Assembly: GCF_014692675.1 (NCBI RefSeq)
Contig: NZ_JABFCZ010000009.1
Location: forward strand, 1 to 64,000
DNA from: Roseibium aggregatum
GTDB lineage: Bacteria; Pseudomonadota; Alphaproteobacteria; Rhizobiales; Stappiaceae
Direction: 5' to 3'
DNA: 64,000 nt
Shown here in pieces: positions 36,312 to 45,737 of the stretch. Each line of letters starts with the position of its first letter. Position 1 is the first letter of the stretch. A model generated the notes under the pieces. It searched no databases and had not been told where the DNA came from. It saw only the letters and a program-made list of their open reading frames with translations. The translations under genes and the position numbers were made by a program.

Positions 36312-37553
36312 ATGATGGTAAAAGCCGGCAAGAATACCGAAATGTTGGACGTTGTCGTCGCCGGAGGCGGCTATGTGGGCCTGTCGCTTGCGCTCGCGCT
36401 GAAGCAGGCCGACCCGACGCTGAAAATCGCCGTCATCGATCCCAAACCGGCGGAAAGCCTGTCAAAGGATCCGCGGGCATCGGCCATCGCCGCCGCGGCC
36501 TGCCGCATGCTCGATCAGCTGGGTGTCTGGCAGGACATTCTGCCTTCCGCCCAACCGATCAACGAAATGATCGTCACCGACAGCAAGCTGCGCGATGTGG
36601 TGCGGCCCGTGTTCCTGACATTCGACGGCGAAACGGCCGAGGGCGAGCCCTTCGCCCACATGGTGCCGAACGGTGTGATGATGCCGGCGCTCTATGAAGC
36701 GGCAGCCGGCGCCGGGGTCATCTTTCACGCGCCCGACAGCGCCGAAACCTTCCGCAACACCAACGATCATGTCGCCCTGACGCTGGCAAGCGGCGAGACC
36801 CTGTCGACCCGCCTGCTGGTCGCCGCCGACGGCGTGCGCTCCAAGCTTCGCGACCTTGCCGGCATCCGGACCGTCTACTGGGACTACGGCCAGTCCGGCA
36901 TCGTGACCACCGTCAAGCACGAGCGGCCGCACAACGGCCGGGCCGAAGAACATTTCCTGCCAGCAGGCCCGTTCGCGATCCTGCCCCTGCCGGGCAACCG
37001 GTCATCGCTGGTGTGGACCGAGCGCACGGCGGACGCCAAACGTCTGGTGGCAAGCGACGACTTCACCTTCGAGATCGAGCTGGAGCGCCGCTTCGGCCAT
37101 CACCTGGGCAAGATCGAACTCGACGGACCGCGTCACGCCTATCCGCTGGGCCTGCGCCTTGCCCGTGACTTCGTCAAACCGCGTTTCGCGCTTGCCGGCG
37201 ATGCCGCGCACGGCATTCACCCCATTGCCGGCCAGGGCCTGAACATGGGATTCCGGGACGTGGCCGCCCTGTCGGAAGTCCTGATCGAGGCCCGCCGCCT
37301 GGGCCAGGATATCGGTGCGCTTGATGTTCTGGAGCGCTATCAGCGCTGGCGCCGGTTCGACACCTTCCAGATGGGCGTGGTCACCGATGTGCTCAACCGG
37401 CTGTTTTCCAACGACAACGACATCCTCCGCGGCATACGGGATTTCGGATTGGGTCTTGTCGACCGGATGCCGGGCCTCAAAACGCACTTCATCAAGGAAG
37501 CCGCCGGATTTGCCGGACCCTCCCCGAAGCTGCTATCAGGCGAACCGCTGTAA
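36312..37553 (+). CDS. UbiH/UbiF-type FAD monooxygenase of ubiquinone synthesis
   Basis: A 413-aa flavin hydroxylase (UbiH/UbiF/Coq6 group) that hydroxylates the ring of ubiquinone precursors. The dinucleotide motif VAGGGYVGLSLALAL is near the N-terminus, and the second FAD motif GDAAHGIHPIAGQGLNMGFRD is near residue 293. VAADGVRSKLR is the DG motif. Which ring position it attacks is not readable. The start ATG at 36312 has GGGAG upstream; ATG 36315 is an alternative. It is divergent from tesB. Confidence 0.9.
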   Translation: MMVKAGKNTEMLDVVVAGGGYVGLSLALALKQADPTLKIAVIDPKPAESLSKDPRASAIAAAACRMLDQLGVWQDILPSAQPINEMIVTDSKLRDVVRPVFLTFDGETAEGEPFAHMVPNGVMMPALYEAAAGAGVIFHAPDSAETFRNTNDHVALTLASGETLSTRLLVAADGVRSKLRDLAGIRTVYWDYGQSGIVTTVKHERPHNGRAEEHFLPAGPFAILPLPGNRSSLVWTERTADAKRLVASDDFTFEIELERRFGHHLGKIELDGPRHAYPLGLRLARDFVKPRFALAGDAAHGIHPIAGQGLNMGFRDVAALSEVLIEARRLGQDIGALDVLERYQRWRRFDTFQMGVVTDVLNRLFSNDNDILRGIRDFGLGLVDRMPGLKTHFIKEAAGFAGPSPKLLSGEPL

Positions 37554-37609
37554 CACCTGTTACCATCGGTATAACTGACAACCTCATATGAAGCGATCGA
37601 CGCCCGCGC

Positions 37610-38482
37610 ATGTCTGACGATCTTTTGATGTACAGAAAACCCCGGACGCTCCTGATCACGGGATGCTCCTCCGGGATCGGCGAGGCTGCGGCGCATTTGA
37701 TGCGGGGGCGGGACTGGCGCGTGTTTGCCACAGCACGCAAGGTCGAGGACGTGGACCGTCTGAAGCAACAGGGCTTTGAAGCCTTCCGTCTGGATTACGA
37801 GGATCCGGACAGCATCATGAACGCCGCCGATTCGGTCCTGGAGGCCTGTGACGGCAAGCTCGACGCCCTGTTCAACAACGGTGCCTATGCGGTGCCCGGC
37901 GCCATTGAAGACATGCCGGTTGCCGCGTTGCGCACCCTGTTTGAGGCCAATTTCATCGGCTGGCACGATCTCACCCAGCGCATCATTCCGTCCATGCGCC
38001 TCAACAGAAACGGCCGTATCGTGCAATGTTCCTCGGTGCTGGGACTGGTCGCGCTGAAATACCGGGGCGCCTATACGGCTTCCAAATTTGCGCTGGAGGC
38101 CTATTCCGACACCCTGCGCCAGGAGTTGTGGGGAACCGGAATTCACGTAAGCCTGATCGAGCCCGGACCGATCGACACTCATTTCACGCAGAATGCTCTC
38201 GCCAATTTCGACCGCTGGATCGGTCCGGAGGCCATGAAAGACTCGCCCCATCGCAAGGCTTACGAAAAGCGGCGCAAGCGCATGGAAAAGGGCGAACCCG
38301 GGCCGTTCAAGCTGCCGTCCTCGGCCGTGGTCAAGCGCCTGATCCATGCGCTTGAAGCCAAACGGCCGAAACCGCGCTATTATGTCACGATACCGACGAC
38401 GGTGATGGGTGTGGCAAAACGGCTGCTCTCGACGAAGCTCATGGACCGGGTCAGCCTGGCCGCCGCCAAGTCGGAAGAATGA
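37610..38482 (+). CDS. Short-chain dehydrogenase/reductase
   Basis: A 290-aa classical SDR. The cofactor motif TGCSSGIG (residues about 17-24) follows the first strand, NNGAY replaces the common NNAG, and the catalytic Ser-Tyr-Lys are in CSSVLG and YTASKFALEA. The last 60 residues are a lysine/arginine-rich, membrane-associating tail (KRRKRMEKGEPGPF) typical of SDRs acting on lipids or quinones. The substrate is unknown. It is on the same strand as the ubiquinone hydroxylase. Confidence 0.88.
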   Translation: MSDDLLMYRKPRTLLITGCSSGIGEAAAHLMRGRDWRVFATARKVEDVDRLKQQGFEAFRLDYEDPDSIMNAADSVLEACDGKLDALFNNGAYAVPGAIEDMPVAALRTLFEANFIGWHDLTQRIIPSMRLNRNGRIVQCSSVLGLVALKYRGAYTASKFALEAYSDTLRQELWGTGIHVSLIEPGPIDTHFTQNALANFDRWIGPEAMKDSPHRKAYEKRRKRMEKGEPGPFKLPSSAVVKRLIHALEAKRPKPRYYVTIPTTVMGVAKRLLSTKLMDRVSLAAAKSEE

Positions 38483-38555
38483 CCTGATCCTCTCGCCGGC
38501 CCCTGATCGGGCCGGACAAATAGTCGGCCGCCACCGGTCAGATACAGGAATGGAA

Positions 38556-38753
38556 ATGGAAACAGTTTATCACGCACTGGTGCCGGTCGGTCTGGCCGCA
38601 GTGACCCTCGTGCTCCTGCTCGGCATCTGGAACATGCTGCGCGGCGGTCCGGGCAACCGCTCGCAGATGCTGATGCGCTGGCGCGTCGGCCTGCAGTTCA
38701 TCGTTATCGTCGTCATCATGACCGGAATTTATTTCTTCGGCACTCCGAGCTGA
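38556..38753 (+). CDS. Twin-transmembrane (HIG1-type) protein
   Basis: A 65-aa protein with two membrane helices (about residues 6-26 and 42-60) joined by a conserved loop, GIWNMLRGGPGNRSQMLMRW. It is close to small alphaproteobacterial proteins annotated as twin transmembrane, HIG1-like, which associate with respiratory complexes. The start at 38556 (METVYHALVP) has AGGA 5 bases upstream; an in-frame ATG two codons earlier is possible. It precedes the cobalamin adenosyltransferase gene, a conserved neighbour as I recall it. Confidence 0.8.
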   Translation: METVYHALVPVGLAAVTLVLLLGIWNMLRGGPGNRSQMLMRWRVGLQFIVIVVIMTGIYFFGTPS

Positions 38754-38773
38754 CACCAGGATCATCCAGACAC

Positions 38774-39349
38774 ATGGTCGTTCTGAACAAGATCTACACC
38801 AAGACCGGCGACGACGGCACGACCGCACTCGGCACCGGCGAACGCCGGCCGAAGAACGATCTGCGCATCGAAGCATACGGCACGGTCGACGAAACCAATG
38901 CCATCGTCGGCATTGTCCGTCTCCATACCGCGGGCTCCACGGCCGATGTGGATGCGATCCTCGGCCGGATCCAGAACGACCTGTTCGATCTCGGCGCGGA
39001 CCTGGCCACCCCGGAAACGGATGAAGACCTGGGTTACGAACCACTGCGTCTGACCGACGGCCAGGTGAGCGCCCTGGAAGAAGCGATCGACCGGCTGAAT
39101 GCCGACCTGCAGCCCTTGCGCTCATTTGTCCTGCCCGGCGGCAGCGCGGCTGCGGCCCATCTTCATCTGGCGCGCACCGTTTCGCGGCGCGCGGAACGCC
39201 TGATGGTGGAGCTGCAGGCCCGCGAGAAGATCAATCCCTGCGCCATCCGCTACATGAACCGCCTGTCGGATTTCTTTTTCGTCGCCTCGCGATTCCTGAA
39301 TTCGAAAGGCGACGGCGACGTGCTATGGGTTCCCGGTCAAAACCGCTGA
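38774..39349 (+). CDS. Cob(I)alamin adenosyltransferase, PduO type
   Basis: A 191-aa trimeric corrinoid adenosyltransferase that makes adenosylcobalamin from ATP. The N-terminus MVVLNKIYTKTGDDGTTALG is diagnostic, followed by YGTVDETNA and the C-terminal ARTVSRRAERLMVEL and NRLSDFFFV. Adenosylcobalamin supplies enzymes such as methylmalonyl-CoA mutase. Twenty bases follow the twin-TM gene, so co-transcription is likely; the rhomboid gene follows on the same strand. Confidence 0.94.
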   Translation: MVVLNKIYTKTGDDGTTALGTGERRPKNDLRIEAYGTVDETNAIVGIVRLHTAGSTADVDAILGRIQNDLFDLGADLATPETDEDLGYEPLRLTDGQVSALEEAIDRLNADLQPLRSFVLPGGSAAAAHLHLARTVSRRAERLMVELQAREKINPCAIRYMNRLSDFFFVASRFLNSKGDGDVLWVPGQNR

Positions 39350-39386
39350 AAGTTCGGACATACTGCGGTTCTGAGGGGAGCCGCCG

Positions 39387-40076
39387 ATGTTCATACCGCT
39401 GCACGACCACAACACGATCAAGCACGTCTACCGGCCCATTGTGAACTGGGCATTGCTGGCGACGAACGTCCTCGTCTTCGTCGTCGTGCAGCACGCCGGT
39501 GTCGGCGACGCGGCCACCATTTCCGACTACAGCTACGGCCTGATCTCCAGCGTCCTGTTCGACATGAAGGACCTGACGCCGGACCTGCAGGCCGTCCCCG
39601 ATACGGCGACCCTCATTACCTACGCCTTCCTGCACGGCGACTGGATGCACCTGATCGGCAACATGCTGTTCCTGTGGGTCTTCGGCGACAATGTGGAAGA
39701 CGCCATGGGTCACGTCCGCTATCTTGTCTTCTATCTTGCCTGTGCCGCCGGGGCCGGTCTTGCCTATGCCCTCACATCCTACGGCTCGGACGTGCCGCTG
39801 ATCGGCGCCTCGGGCGCGACGGCCGGCATCATTGCGGCCTACCTGATGCTTCACCCGCACGTGAAGATCTGGGTGCTCGCCCTCGGGCGGATCCCGCTGC
39901 GCCTGTCCGCCCGCTGGGTGCTGGGCGCATGGATTGTGCTGCAGGTTTTCAATGTGGTGGTCGATCAGGAATCCAATGTGGCCTGGTCGGCCCATATCGG
40001 CGGATTGATCACCGGAGCAATTCTGGTGCTTTTCCTGCGCAGGCGGGGCGTGCCGCTGTTCGATAAAAACCTGTAA
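39387..40076 (+). CDS. Rhomboid-family intramembrane serine protease
   Basis: A 229-aa six-helix membrane protease. The catalytic Ser142 is in LIGASGATAG, the partner His203 in WSAHIGG, and the HGDWMHLIGN signature (His83, His88, Asn92) is in the second helix; together they match active rhomboids. It cleaves membrane proteins within their helices; the target is unknown. GGGGAG precedes the ATG. There is no fused domain. Confidence 0.92.
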   Translation: MFIPLHDHNTIKHVYRPIVNWALLATNVLVFVVVQHAGVGDAATISDYSYGLISSVLFDMKDLTPDLQAVPDTATLITYAFLHGDWMHLIGNMLFLWVFGDNVEDAMGHVRYLVFYLACAAGAGLAYALTSYGSDVPLIGASGATAGIIAAYLMLHPHVKIWVLALGRIPLRLSARWVLGAWIVLQVFNVVVDQESNVAWSAHIGGLITGAILVLFLRRRGVPLFDKNL

Positions 40077-40473
40077 CCGGGGCCTGTGACCGGCTCACCC
40101 GGTGGCAATCGGAACCGCCGGGTCGCTTATGCTCCGGTTCACGCCGGTTTTCGGGCCGGATTCCTCATTTACCTGCCCATAATGATGAATTGGCACGCAG
40201 GTCCGTCCCGGTTATGGTCCCGTCCGCGGGAGCGCGCCGAGCGGGACGGAAGTTTGCATGGGCACAATTGACAGCGCCAGGTGGTTAGAATGAAACCCGA
40301 TTTCGCAAACTTCCGCAAAGCCATCGTTGACACATGAACTACAGGTGATTACCGTCCCGCGTCATGCGCCAGGATTGGCCAAAAACTGCAGTTTATGACC
40401 CTTTGTCCCTGCGATGGCGAAGCCGAATGATGCGGTGCGGTATCCCTGCCCACCCAGCGGAGGTTGAAACCTT
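40077..40473. other. Intergenic region upstream of etfB
   Basis: 397 bases without a gene. TTGACA occurs at 40268-40273 and at 40327-40332, each with only weak -10 matches; one of them may belong to the etfBA promoter. GGAGG lies 10 bases before the etfB ATG. Nothing else was recognised. Confidence 0.4.
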
Positions 40474-41223
40474 ATGAAGATCCTAGTGCCCGTAAAGCGG
40501 GTAATTGACTACAATGTTAAGGTCCGTGTGAAAGCGGACGGTTCCGGCGTCGATCTTGCCAACGTCAAGATGTCGATGAACCCGTTCGACGAGATCGCCG
40601 TTGAAGAAGCCCTGCGCCTGAAAGAGGCCGGCAAGGCGGAAGAAGTCATCGTCGTTTCCGTCGGCCCGCAACAGGCGACCGAGACCCTCCGCACGGGTCT
40701 GGCCATGGGCGCCGACCGCGGCATTCTGGTCAAGACCGACGAAACCACCGAACCGCTTGCCGTCGCCAAGATCCTCAAGGGCATTGTCGAGGCGGAAGAG
40801 CCGGGGCTCGTGATCCTCGGCAAGCAGGCCATCGACGACGACTGCAACCAGACCGGCCAGATGCTGGCCGCCCTGCTCGGCTGGGCCCAGGGCACCTTCG
40901 CCTCCAAGGTCGATATCGGCGACGGCACGGTCGACGTCACCCGCGAGGTCGACGGCGGCCTGCAGACGGTAAAGCTGAAGATGCCGGCCATCGTGACCAC
41001 GGACCTGCGCCTCAACGAGCCGCGCTATGCGTCCCTGCCGAACATCATGAAGGCAAAGAAGAAGCCGATCGACGAAAAGACCCCGGACGACTTCGGCGTC
41101 GACATCGCTCCGCGCCTGACCGTCGTCTCCACTGCTGAGCCCGCTGCCCGCCAGGCCGGCGTGAAGGTCGGCTCCGTGGCCGAACTCGTCGACAAGCTCA
41201 AGAACGAAGCCGGCGTCCTTTAA
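40474..41223 (+). CDS. etfB: Electron transfer flavoprotein beta subunit
   Basis: A 249-aa ETF beta chain carrying the AMP-binding fold. [45 protein letters not shown] and [19 protein letters not shown] are family segments. ETF accepts electrons from acyl-CoA dehydrogenases and passes them to ETF-ubiquinone oxidoreductase. It is followed 23 bases later by etfA, then hbd and an acyl-CoA synthetase. Confidence 0.97.
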   Translation: MKILVPVKRVIDYNVKVRVKADGSGVDLANVKMSMNPFDEIAVEEALRLKEAGKAEEVIVVSVGPQQATETLRTGLAMGADRGILVKTDETTEPLAVAKILKGIVEAEEPGLVILGKQAIDDDCNQTGQMLAALLGWAQGTFASKVDIGDGTVDVTREVDGGLQTVKLKMPAIVTTDLRLNEPRYASLPNIMKAKKKPIDEKTPDDFGVDIAPRLTVVSTAEPAARQAGVKVGSVAELVDKLKNEAGVL

Positions 41224-41246
41224 GACGCGCCCAGGGAGAAAAACCA

Positions 41247-42179
41247 ATGACAACACTTCTTGTGGCCGAACATGCCGGCGGCGCGCTCAACGATGCGACC
41301 GCCAAGGCCCTGACCGCAGCCGTCGCCCTTGGCGGCGATGTCCATGTGCTGGTTGCCGGCAAGGATGTCGGCCCGGTCGCCGATGCCGCTGCCAAGCTTT
41401 CCGGCGTCGCCAAGGTTCTGACCGCGGAAGGCGACGACCTGGCCCACCAGCTCGCCGAGCCGATGGCCGCCCTGATCGTCGATCTCGCAGGCTCCTATGA
41501 CGCCATCGTCGCGCCCTCGACCGCCAACGGCAAGAACATCCTGCCCCGCGTCGCAGCCCTGCTCGACGTGATGCAGATTTCCGACGTGATCAAGGTGATC
41601 GACGCAGACACGTTCGAACGCCCGATCTACGCCGGCAACGCCATCCAGACGGTGAAGTCGAACGATCCGAAGAAGGTGATCACGGTCCGGACCTCGACCT
41701 TCGCCGCTGCCGGGGAAGGCGGATCGGCGCCGATCGAGGCCGCCTCGGCCCCGGCGGCATCCGGCCTGTCCGACTTCGTTGGCGAGGAACTGTCCAAGTC
41801 CGACCGCCCGGAACTGACGTCTGCAAAGATCATCATTTCTGGCGGCCGCGCGCTCGGCTCGGAAGAGAAATTCCAGGAAGTCATCATGCCGGTGGCCGAT
41901 GCGCTGGGTGCCGCCGTCGGCGCATCGCGTGCAGCCGTCGATGCGGGCTATGCCCCGAACGACTGGCAAGTCGGCCAGACCGGCAAGGTGGTCGCTCCGG
42001 ACCTTTATATCGCCTGCGGGATTTCCGGCGCCATCCAGCACCTGGCCGGCATGAAGGACTCGAAGGTGATCGTGGCCATCAACAAGGACGAGGAAGCACC
42101 GATTTTCCAGGTTGCGGACTACGGCCTGGTCGCGGACCTCTTCGACGTTCTGCCGGAGCTGAAGGCAGCCGTCGAGTAG
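41247..42179 (+). CDS. etfA: Electron transfer flavoprotein alpha subunit
   Basis: A 310-aa ETF alpha chain. The N-terminal half starts [20 protein letters not shown] and the C-terminal FAD-binding half has [43 protein letters not shown] and [13 protein letters not shown] (the FAD contacts). It pairs with etfB upstream. A long perfect hairpin follows the stop. Confidence 0.97.
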   Translation: MTTLLVAEHAGGALNDATAKALTAAVALGGDVHVLVAGKDVGPVADAAAKLSGVAKVLTAEGDDLAHQLAEPMAALIVDLAGSYDAIVAPSTANGKNILPRVAALLDVMQISDVIKVIDADTFERPIYAGNAIQTVKSNDPKKVITVRTSTFAAAGEGGSAPIEAASAPAASGLSDFVGEELSKSDRPELTSAKIIISGGRALGSEEKFQEVIMPVADALGAAVGASRAAVDAGYAPNDWQVGQTGKVVAPDLYIACGISGAIQHLAGMKDSKVIVAINKDEEAPIFQVADYGLVADLFDVLPELKAAVE

Positions 42180-42203
42180 ACGGCGAAACATTATGCATAT
42201 TCT

Positions 42204-42237
42204 CCCTTGGGCGGAAGTTACGAATTCCGCCCAAGGG
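42204..42237. terminator. Hairpin after etfA (terminator-like, no T-run)
   Basis: CCCTTGGGCGGAA pairs perfectly with TTCCGCCCAAGGG around 8 bases. There is no T-run, so it may protect the etfBA mRNA end rather than terminate. Confidence 0.5.
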
Positions 42238-42320
42238 TGCTTGCCGTTCGGCATTATACTTGCCAAAAATAGCCCGGCAGGACTTCCGAACGGACTGTCA
42301 CTCAAGGATCGGAATGGACG

Positions 42321-43202
42321 ATGGTGGTCGAAATCAAGAAAGTCGGTGTGATTGGAGCTGGTCAGATGGGCAGCGGGATCGCCCATGTCTGTGCTCTGGC
42401 CGGGTTCGACGTGGCCTTGAGCGATCTCTCCATGGAAAAGATCGAATCGGGTCTTGCCTCGATCAACGGCAACATGGCCCGGCAGGTTCAAAAAGAGCAG
42501 ATTAGCGAACAGGTGCGGACCGCCGCCCTCGACCGGATCACGCCTGCGGTCGATCTCGACCTTTTGAGCAATGTCGATCTTGTCATCGAATCGGCCGTCG
42601 AAAACGAACAGGTCAAGCGCAAGATCTTTTCCCAGCTCTGCCCGATCCTGAAACCGGAAGCGATGCTGGCAACCAACACATCGTCGATTTCCATCACCCG
42701 GCTGGCCGCCTCCACGGACCGCCCGGAACGGTTCATCGGGATCCACTTCATGAACCCGGTTCCGCTGATGGAACTGGTCGAGCTGGTCCGCGGCATTGCC
42801 ACCGAGGACGAAACCTTCGAAGCGGCGAAGGCATTCGTCGACCGCCTCGGCAAGCAGATCGCCGTTGCCGAAGATTTCCCCGCCTTCATGGTCAACCGCA
42901 TCCTGCTGCCGATGATCAACGAGGCCATCTACACCCTTTATGAAGGGGTCGGATCGGTGGAATCCATCGACAAGGCCATGAAGCTCGGCGCCAACCACCC
43001 GATGGGTCCGCTGCAGCTGGCTGACTTCATCGGCCTCGACACCTGCCTGTCGATCATGCAGGTGCTTTATGAAGGCCTCGCCGATACCAAGTACCGGCCG
43101 TGCCCGCTTCTGGTGAAATATGTCGAAGCCGGCTGGCTCGGCCGCAAGACCCAGCGGGGCTTCTACGACTATCGCGGCGAAACTCCGGTTCCGACCCGCT
43201 AA
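42321..43202 (+). CDS. hbd: 3-hydroxybutyryl-CoA dehydrogenase
   Basis: A 293-aa NAD-dependent dehydrogenase that oxidises 3-hydroxybutyryl-CoA. The nucleotide motif GVIGAGQMGSGIAH is at residues about 9-22, and the catalytic His and Glu are in GIHFMNPVPLMELVE. The C-terminal domain contains GANHPMGPLQLADFIGLDT. Context after etfBA suggests a role in short-chain acyl-CoA or polyhydroxybutyrate metabolism. Confidence 0.95.
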   Translation: MVVEIKKVGVIGAGQMGSGIAHVCALAGFDVALSDLSMEKIESGLASINGNMARQVQKEQISEQVRTAALDRITPAVDLDLLSNVDLVIESAVENEQVKRKIFSQLCPILKPEAMLATNTSSISITRLAASTDRPERFIGIHFMNPVPLMELVELVRGIATEDETFEAAKAFVDRLGKQIAVAEDFPAFMVNRILLPMINEAIYTLYEGVGSVESIDKAMKLGANHPMGPLQLADFIGLDTCLSIMQVLYEGLADTKYRPCPLLVKYVEAGWLGRKTQRGFYDYRGETPVPTR

Positions 43203-43209
43203 ATTCGGG

Positions 43210-44688
43210 ATGAATCTTGCCCGCTATTGCCTGACAAATGCGTCGCCCGCCGCGGAAGCGATCGCGCTGGAAGTGGTCGGTCCGAACGGCGCCCTGAAAG
43301 AGCGCTGGACTTACGGCGACATTGAAAGGACCGTCCTTTCCATCGCCGGCGGACTAACCGAAAAAGGCCTGATGCGCGGCGACCGCATCCTGTTGCGGCT
43401 CGGCCACTCCAGCGACTTCCCGCTGGTCTATTTCGGCGCGATCGCCGGCGGTTTCGTTCCGATCCCCACATCCGAAATGCTGACCTCGGCCGAAGCGACC
43501 GCGATCCTTGAAGACAGCGGCGCGGCCGCCGTCGTCCATGACGGGCGCACGGCCCTGCCCGAAGGCAACGCACTGGTCCTCGGACCCGACGAGCTGACAG
43601 CCCTCAAGCAGTTCGGCGGTGGCGTTTACGCGGACACCAAGCCCGACGACCCCGCCTTTCTGATCTATACATCCGGCACCAGCGGAACCCCCAAGGGCGT
43701 TCTCCATGCACAGCGCGCCGCCATCGGGCGGGCGCCGATGTACAAGGGCTGGTACGGCATGTTCTCCGCCGACCGGCTGCTGCATGCCGGCGCCTTCAAC
43801 TGGACCTACACGCTCGGCGTCGGCCTGATGGACCCCTGGGCCAACGGCGCCACGAGCCTTGTCTATGACGGCCCCCGCGACCCGGAAATCTGGCCGGGTC
43901 TCATCGAAAGCTGCAAGGCGACCCTGTTTGCCGCCGTCCCCAGCCTTTACCGGCGCCTTCTGAAATACGGCGATGTCACCACCGGATCGTTCCCGTTCCT
44001 GCGCCACGGCCTGACGGCCGGCGAAGCGCTTCCGGCCGGCCTTCACCGCGAATGGGTCGAACGCACCGGGCGTCCGCTTTATGAGGCGCTCGGCATGAGC
44101 GAGATTTCCACCTACATTTCCAGCGGCCCGACGGTCCCGACCAGGCCCGGATCGCCCGGAAAGCCCCAGGCAGGCCGGAAAGTCGCCATCCTGAGCGAAG
44201 ACGGAGATGGAGAGGAATTCGCCGCCACCGGCGAAGCAGGCCTTCTGGCGGTGCACGAGAGCGAAACCGGCCTGATGCTCGGTTACTGGAACCGCCCCGA
44301 AGAAACCGCCGCCGCCTTCCGGGCCGGATGGTTTCTGACCGGCGACCGGGCGCGCGCGGATCAGGAAGGTTATTACTGGTACGAAGGCCGCGCCGACGAC
44401 CTCATGAACGCCTTCGGCTACCGCGTGGCCCCGGAAGAAGTCGAACGGGCGCTCGGCGCCCACCCGGACGTGCTGGAGGTCGCGGTGACAAGCGTAGAGG
44501 TGCGCGAAGGCGTGAGCCTGATAACCGCCTTCATCGTTCCCAGGACCTCTGGCTGGCATGACGAAACCGCCCTGGCCAACTGGGCGCACGATCGTCTCGC
44601 CGAATACAAACGCCCGAAAGCCTACCGCTTCGTCGCATCGCTGCCCCGAACGCCCTCGGGCAAGATCCGCCGAAAAGCGCTAGTTTAG
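43210..44688 (+). CDS. AMP-dependent acyl-CoA/benzoate-CoA ligase family protein
   Basis: A 492-aa adenylate-forming ligase. The phosphate loop YTSGTSGTPKGVLHAQ, the GMSEIS substrate/adenylate segment and the hinge and lysine loop (GRADDLMNAFGYRVAPEEVE, TPSGKIRRKAL) are intact. Sequence style is close to benzoate- and short-chain-acyl-CoA synthetases. ATG at 43210 (MNLARYCLTN) is chosen; it lies 7 bases after the hbd stop, so the gene is co-transcribed. The acid it activates is unknown. Confidence 0.85.
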   Translation: MNLARYCLTNASPAAEAIALEVVGPNGALKERWTYGDIERTVLSIAGGLTEKGLMRGDRILLRLGHSSDFPLVYFGAIAGGFVPIPTSEMLTSAEATAILEDSGAAAVVHDGRTALPEGNALVLGPDELTALKQFGGGVYADTKPDDPAFLIYTSGTSGTPKGVLHAQRAAIGRAPMYKGWYGMFSADRLLHAGAFNWTYTLGVGLMDPWANGATSLVYDGPRDPEIWPGLIESCKATLFAAVPSLYRRLLKYGDVTTGSFPFLRHGLTAGEALPAGLHREWVERTGRPLYEALGMSEISTYISSGPTVPTRPGSPGKPQAGRKVAILSEDGDGEEFAATGEAGLLAVHESETGLMLGYWNRPEETAAAFRAGWFLTGDRARADQEGYYWYEGRADDLMNAFGYRVAPEEVERALGAHPDVLEVAVTSVEVREGVSLITAFIVPRTSGWHDETALANWAHDRLAEYKRPKAYRFVASLPRTPSGKIRRKALV

Positions 44689-44718
44689 GTTTTCCGCTAA
44701 GTTTTCGTTTACCCTGTC

Positions 44719-44733
44719 TTAACGCCTCTTAAC
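44719..44733. promoter_or_regulatory. CtrA-like site with 6-base spacer
   Basis: TTAACGCCTCTTAAC lies 31 bases before the YjfB-like gene. The spacing is N6 rather than the consensus N7, so it is a weaker candidate than the box at 33646. Confidence 0.4.
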
Positions 44734-44764
44734 CTAATAACGGGTGAACCCGTAGGAGAGCGGA

Positions 44765-44971
44765 ATGGACAGTACAGGCATTGCTGCGACCTACGCAGTC
44801 ACGTCACAGGCACAGACACAACAGGCCCTTCAGGCGCAGATGATGAAGATGGCCGCGGCTCAGGATGCAAGCGTCGTCGCACTGCTCCAGTCGGGAGCCG
44901 AGAACCTGGCCGAAACGACAAGCGCCGCCCCGCCGGCGGGCATGGGCAACGTGGTCGACGTGACCGCCTGA
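44765..44971 (+). CDS. YjfB-like putative motility protein (68 aa)
   Basis: A 68-aa helical protein with MDSTGIAATYAVTSQAQTQQ at the N-terminus, a methionine/alanine-rich helix and the end GMGNVVDVTA. It resembles short YjfB-family proteins, some of which occur with flagellar genes. GGAG precedes the ATG. It shares its C-terminal motif with the next two small genes. A perfect terminator follows. No flagellar gene is in the window, so a motility role is by family resemblance only. Confidence 0.65.
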   Translation: MDSTGIAATYAVTSQAQTQQALQAQMMKMAAAQDASVVALLQSGAENLAETTSAAPPAGMGNVVDVTA

Positions 44972-44995
44972 AACATTTCCGCTCCAAAAGGGACA

Positions 44996-45024
44996 AAGCC
45001 GCTCAATTGAGCGGCTTTTTTTAT
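44996..45024 (+). terminator. Rho-independent terminator
   Basis: GCCGCTCAATTGAGCGGC is a perfect palindrome followed by TTTTTTT, 25 bases after the YjfB-like stop. Confidence 0.9.
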
Positions 45025-45204
45025 TTTAATCCAAACAATGCGGATTGCCTTACACCTCAACACCTTACCCAAAGTTCGCTAAAATTTTATTCAAATACAT
45101 ATCATGTATAAAACACAGCATGAAGTCTGAATTACATTAGTTTTACGCCTTTACTTTTATTTACTTCTCGACGTTTTAAATATCTGGCAAGTCGGTCCCA
45201 AGAA

Positions 45205-45477
45205 GTGGATAGAACGATGCCGGAAGGAATTGGATACGGCGTACAGGCCGCATCCGCCTCTTCTGCGGCGACATCGCAACGCCAGAAGGTGGCGGAACAG
45301 GTTGAACGGATCAGCGCCCGCAAGGAAAAAACCGTTGCCGCGGTTGTCCAGAGGCAGGCGAGCTTCAGCGCCAACAGGGCCGAGACCCTGACGCGGCAGG
45401 CCGAAAAGGCTCAGGATCGCGTCGAGTCCCGAGAGGCCCGGAACGGGCTGGGGCTCAGGCTGGACGTCAGCGTTTGA
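45205..45477 (+). CDS. Small coiled-coil hypothetical protein (90 aa)
   Basis: A 90-aa, Ala/Glu/Arg-rich, strongly helical protein (residues about 20-80 look like a coiled coil) ending GLGLRLDVSV. The start is GTG (45205), or ATG at 45217; neither has a strong ribosome-binding site. The roughly 180 AT-rich bases upstream suggest a separate promoter. No family was recognised. The C-terminus matches the pattern of the genes on both sides. Confidence 0.6.
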   Translation: MDRTMPEGIGYGVQAASASSAATSQRQKVAEQVERISARKEKTVAAVVQRQASFSANRAETLTRQAEKAQDRVESREARNGLGLRLDVSV

Positions 45478-45519
45478 TAAGGTGCGCGCCCTCCCGGCGC
45501 GCCGAACAGGAGAAGAAAC

Positions 45520-45726
45520 ATGGACAGCGTTTCCAGCGCAGGCTCAGCCGCCTCACAGGCTGCCGGTCTCCGGAGTGAACTGGCGACCAATGCCATTCGC
45601 GATGCGAATGAACAGGAGCAGGCAGTCGCTGACCGGCTCGAGGACGCCCAGTCGAACGAGCAGGAAGCCCGCCGTCAGCAGCGGCAGATTCCCGGCCTCG
45701 GCCAGGCAGTCGACATCACCGCCTGA
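45520..45726 (+). CDS. Small hypothetical protein (68 aa)
   Basis: A 68-aa protein with MDSVSSAGSAASQAAGLRSE, a charged Gln/Glu/Arg-rich helix and the end GLGQAVDITA. AGGAG lies before the ATG (AGGAGAAGAAACATG). Composition and C-terminus parallel the 68-aa YjfB-like protein at 44765. It ends 11 bases before the convergent TlpA gene. Confidence 0.62.
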   Translation: MDSVSSAGSAASQAAGLRSELATNAIRDANEQEQAVADRLEDAQSNEQEARRQQRQIPGLGQAVDITA

Positions 45727-45737
45727 CCTGAATTCGT

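Noticed and set aside
40268-40350. Two TTGACA hexamers before etfB
   Set aside because: Both lack a good -10 element at normal spacing, so they are not listed as promoters.
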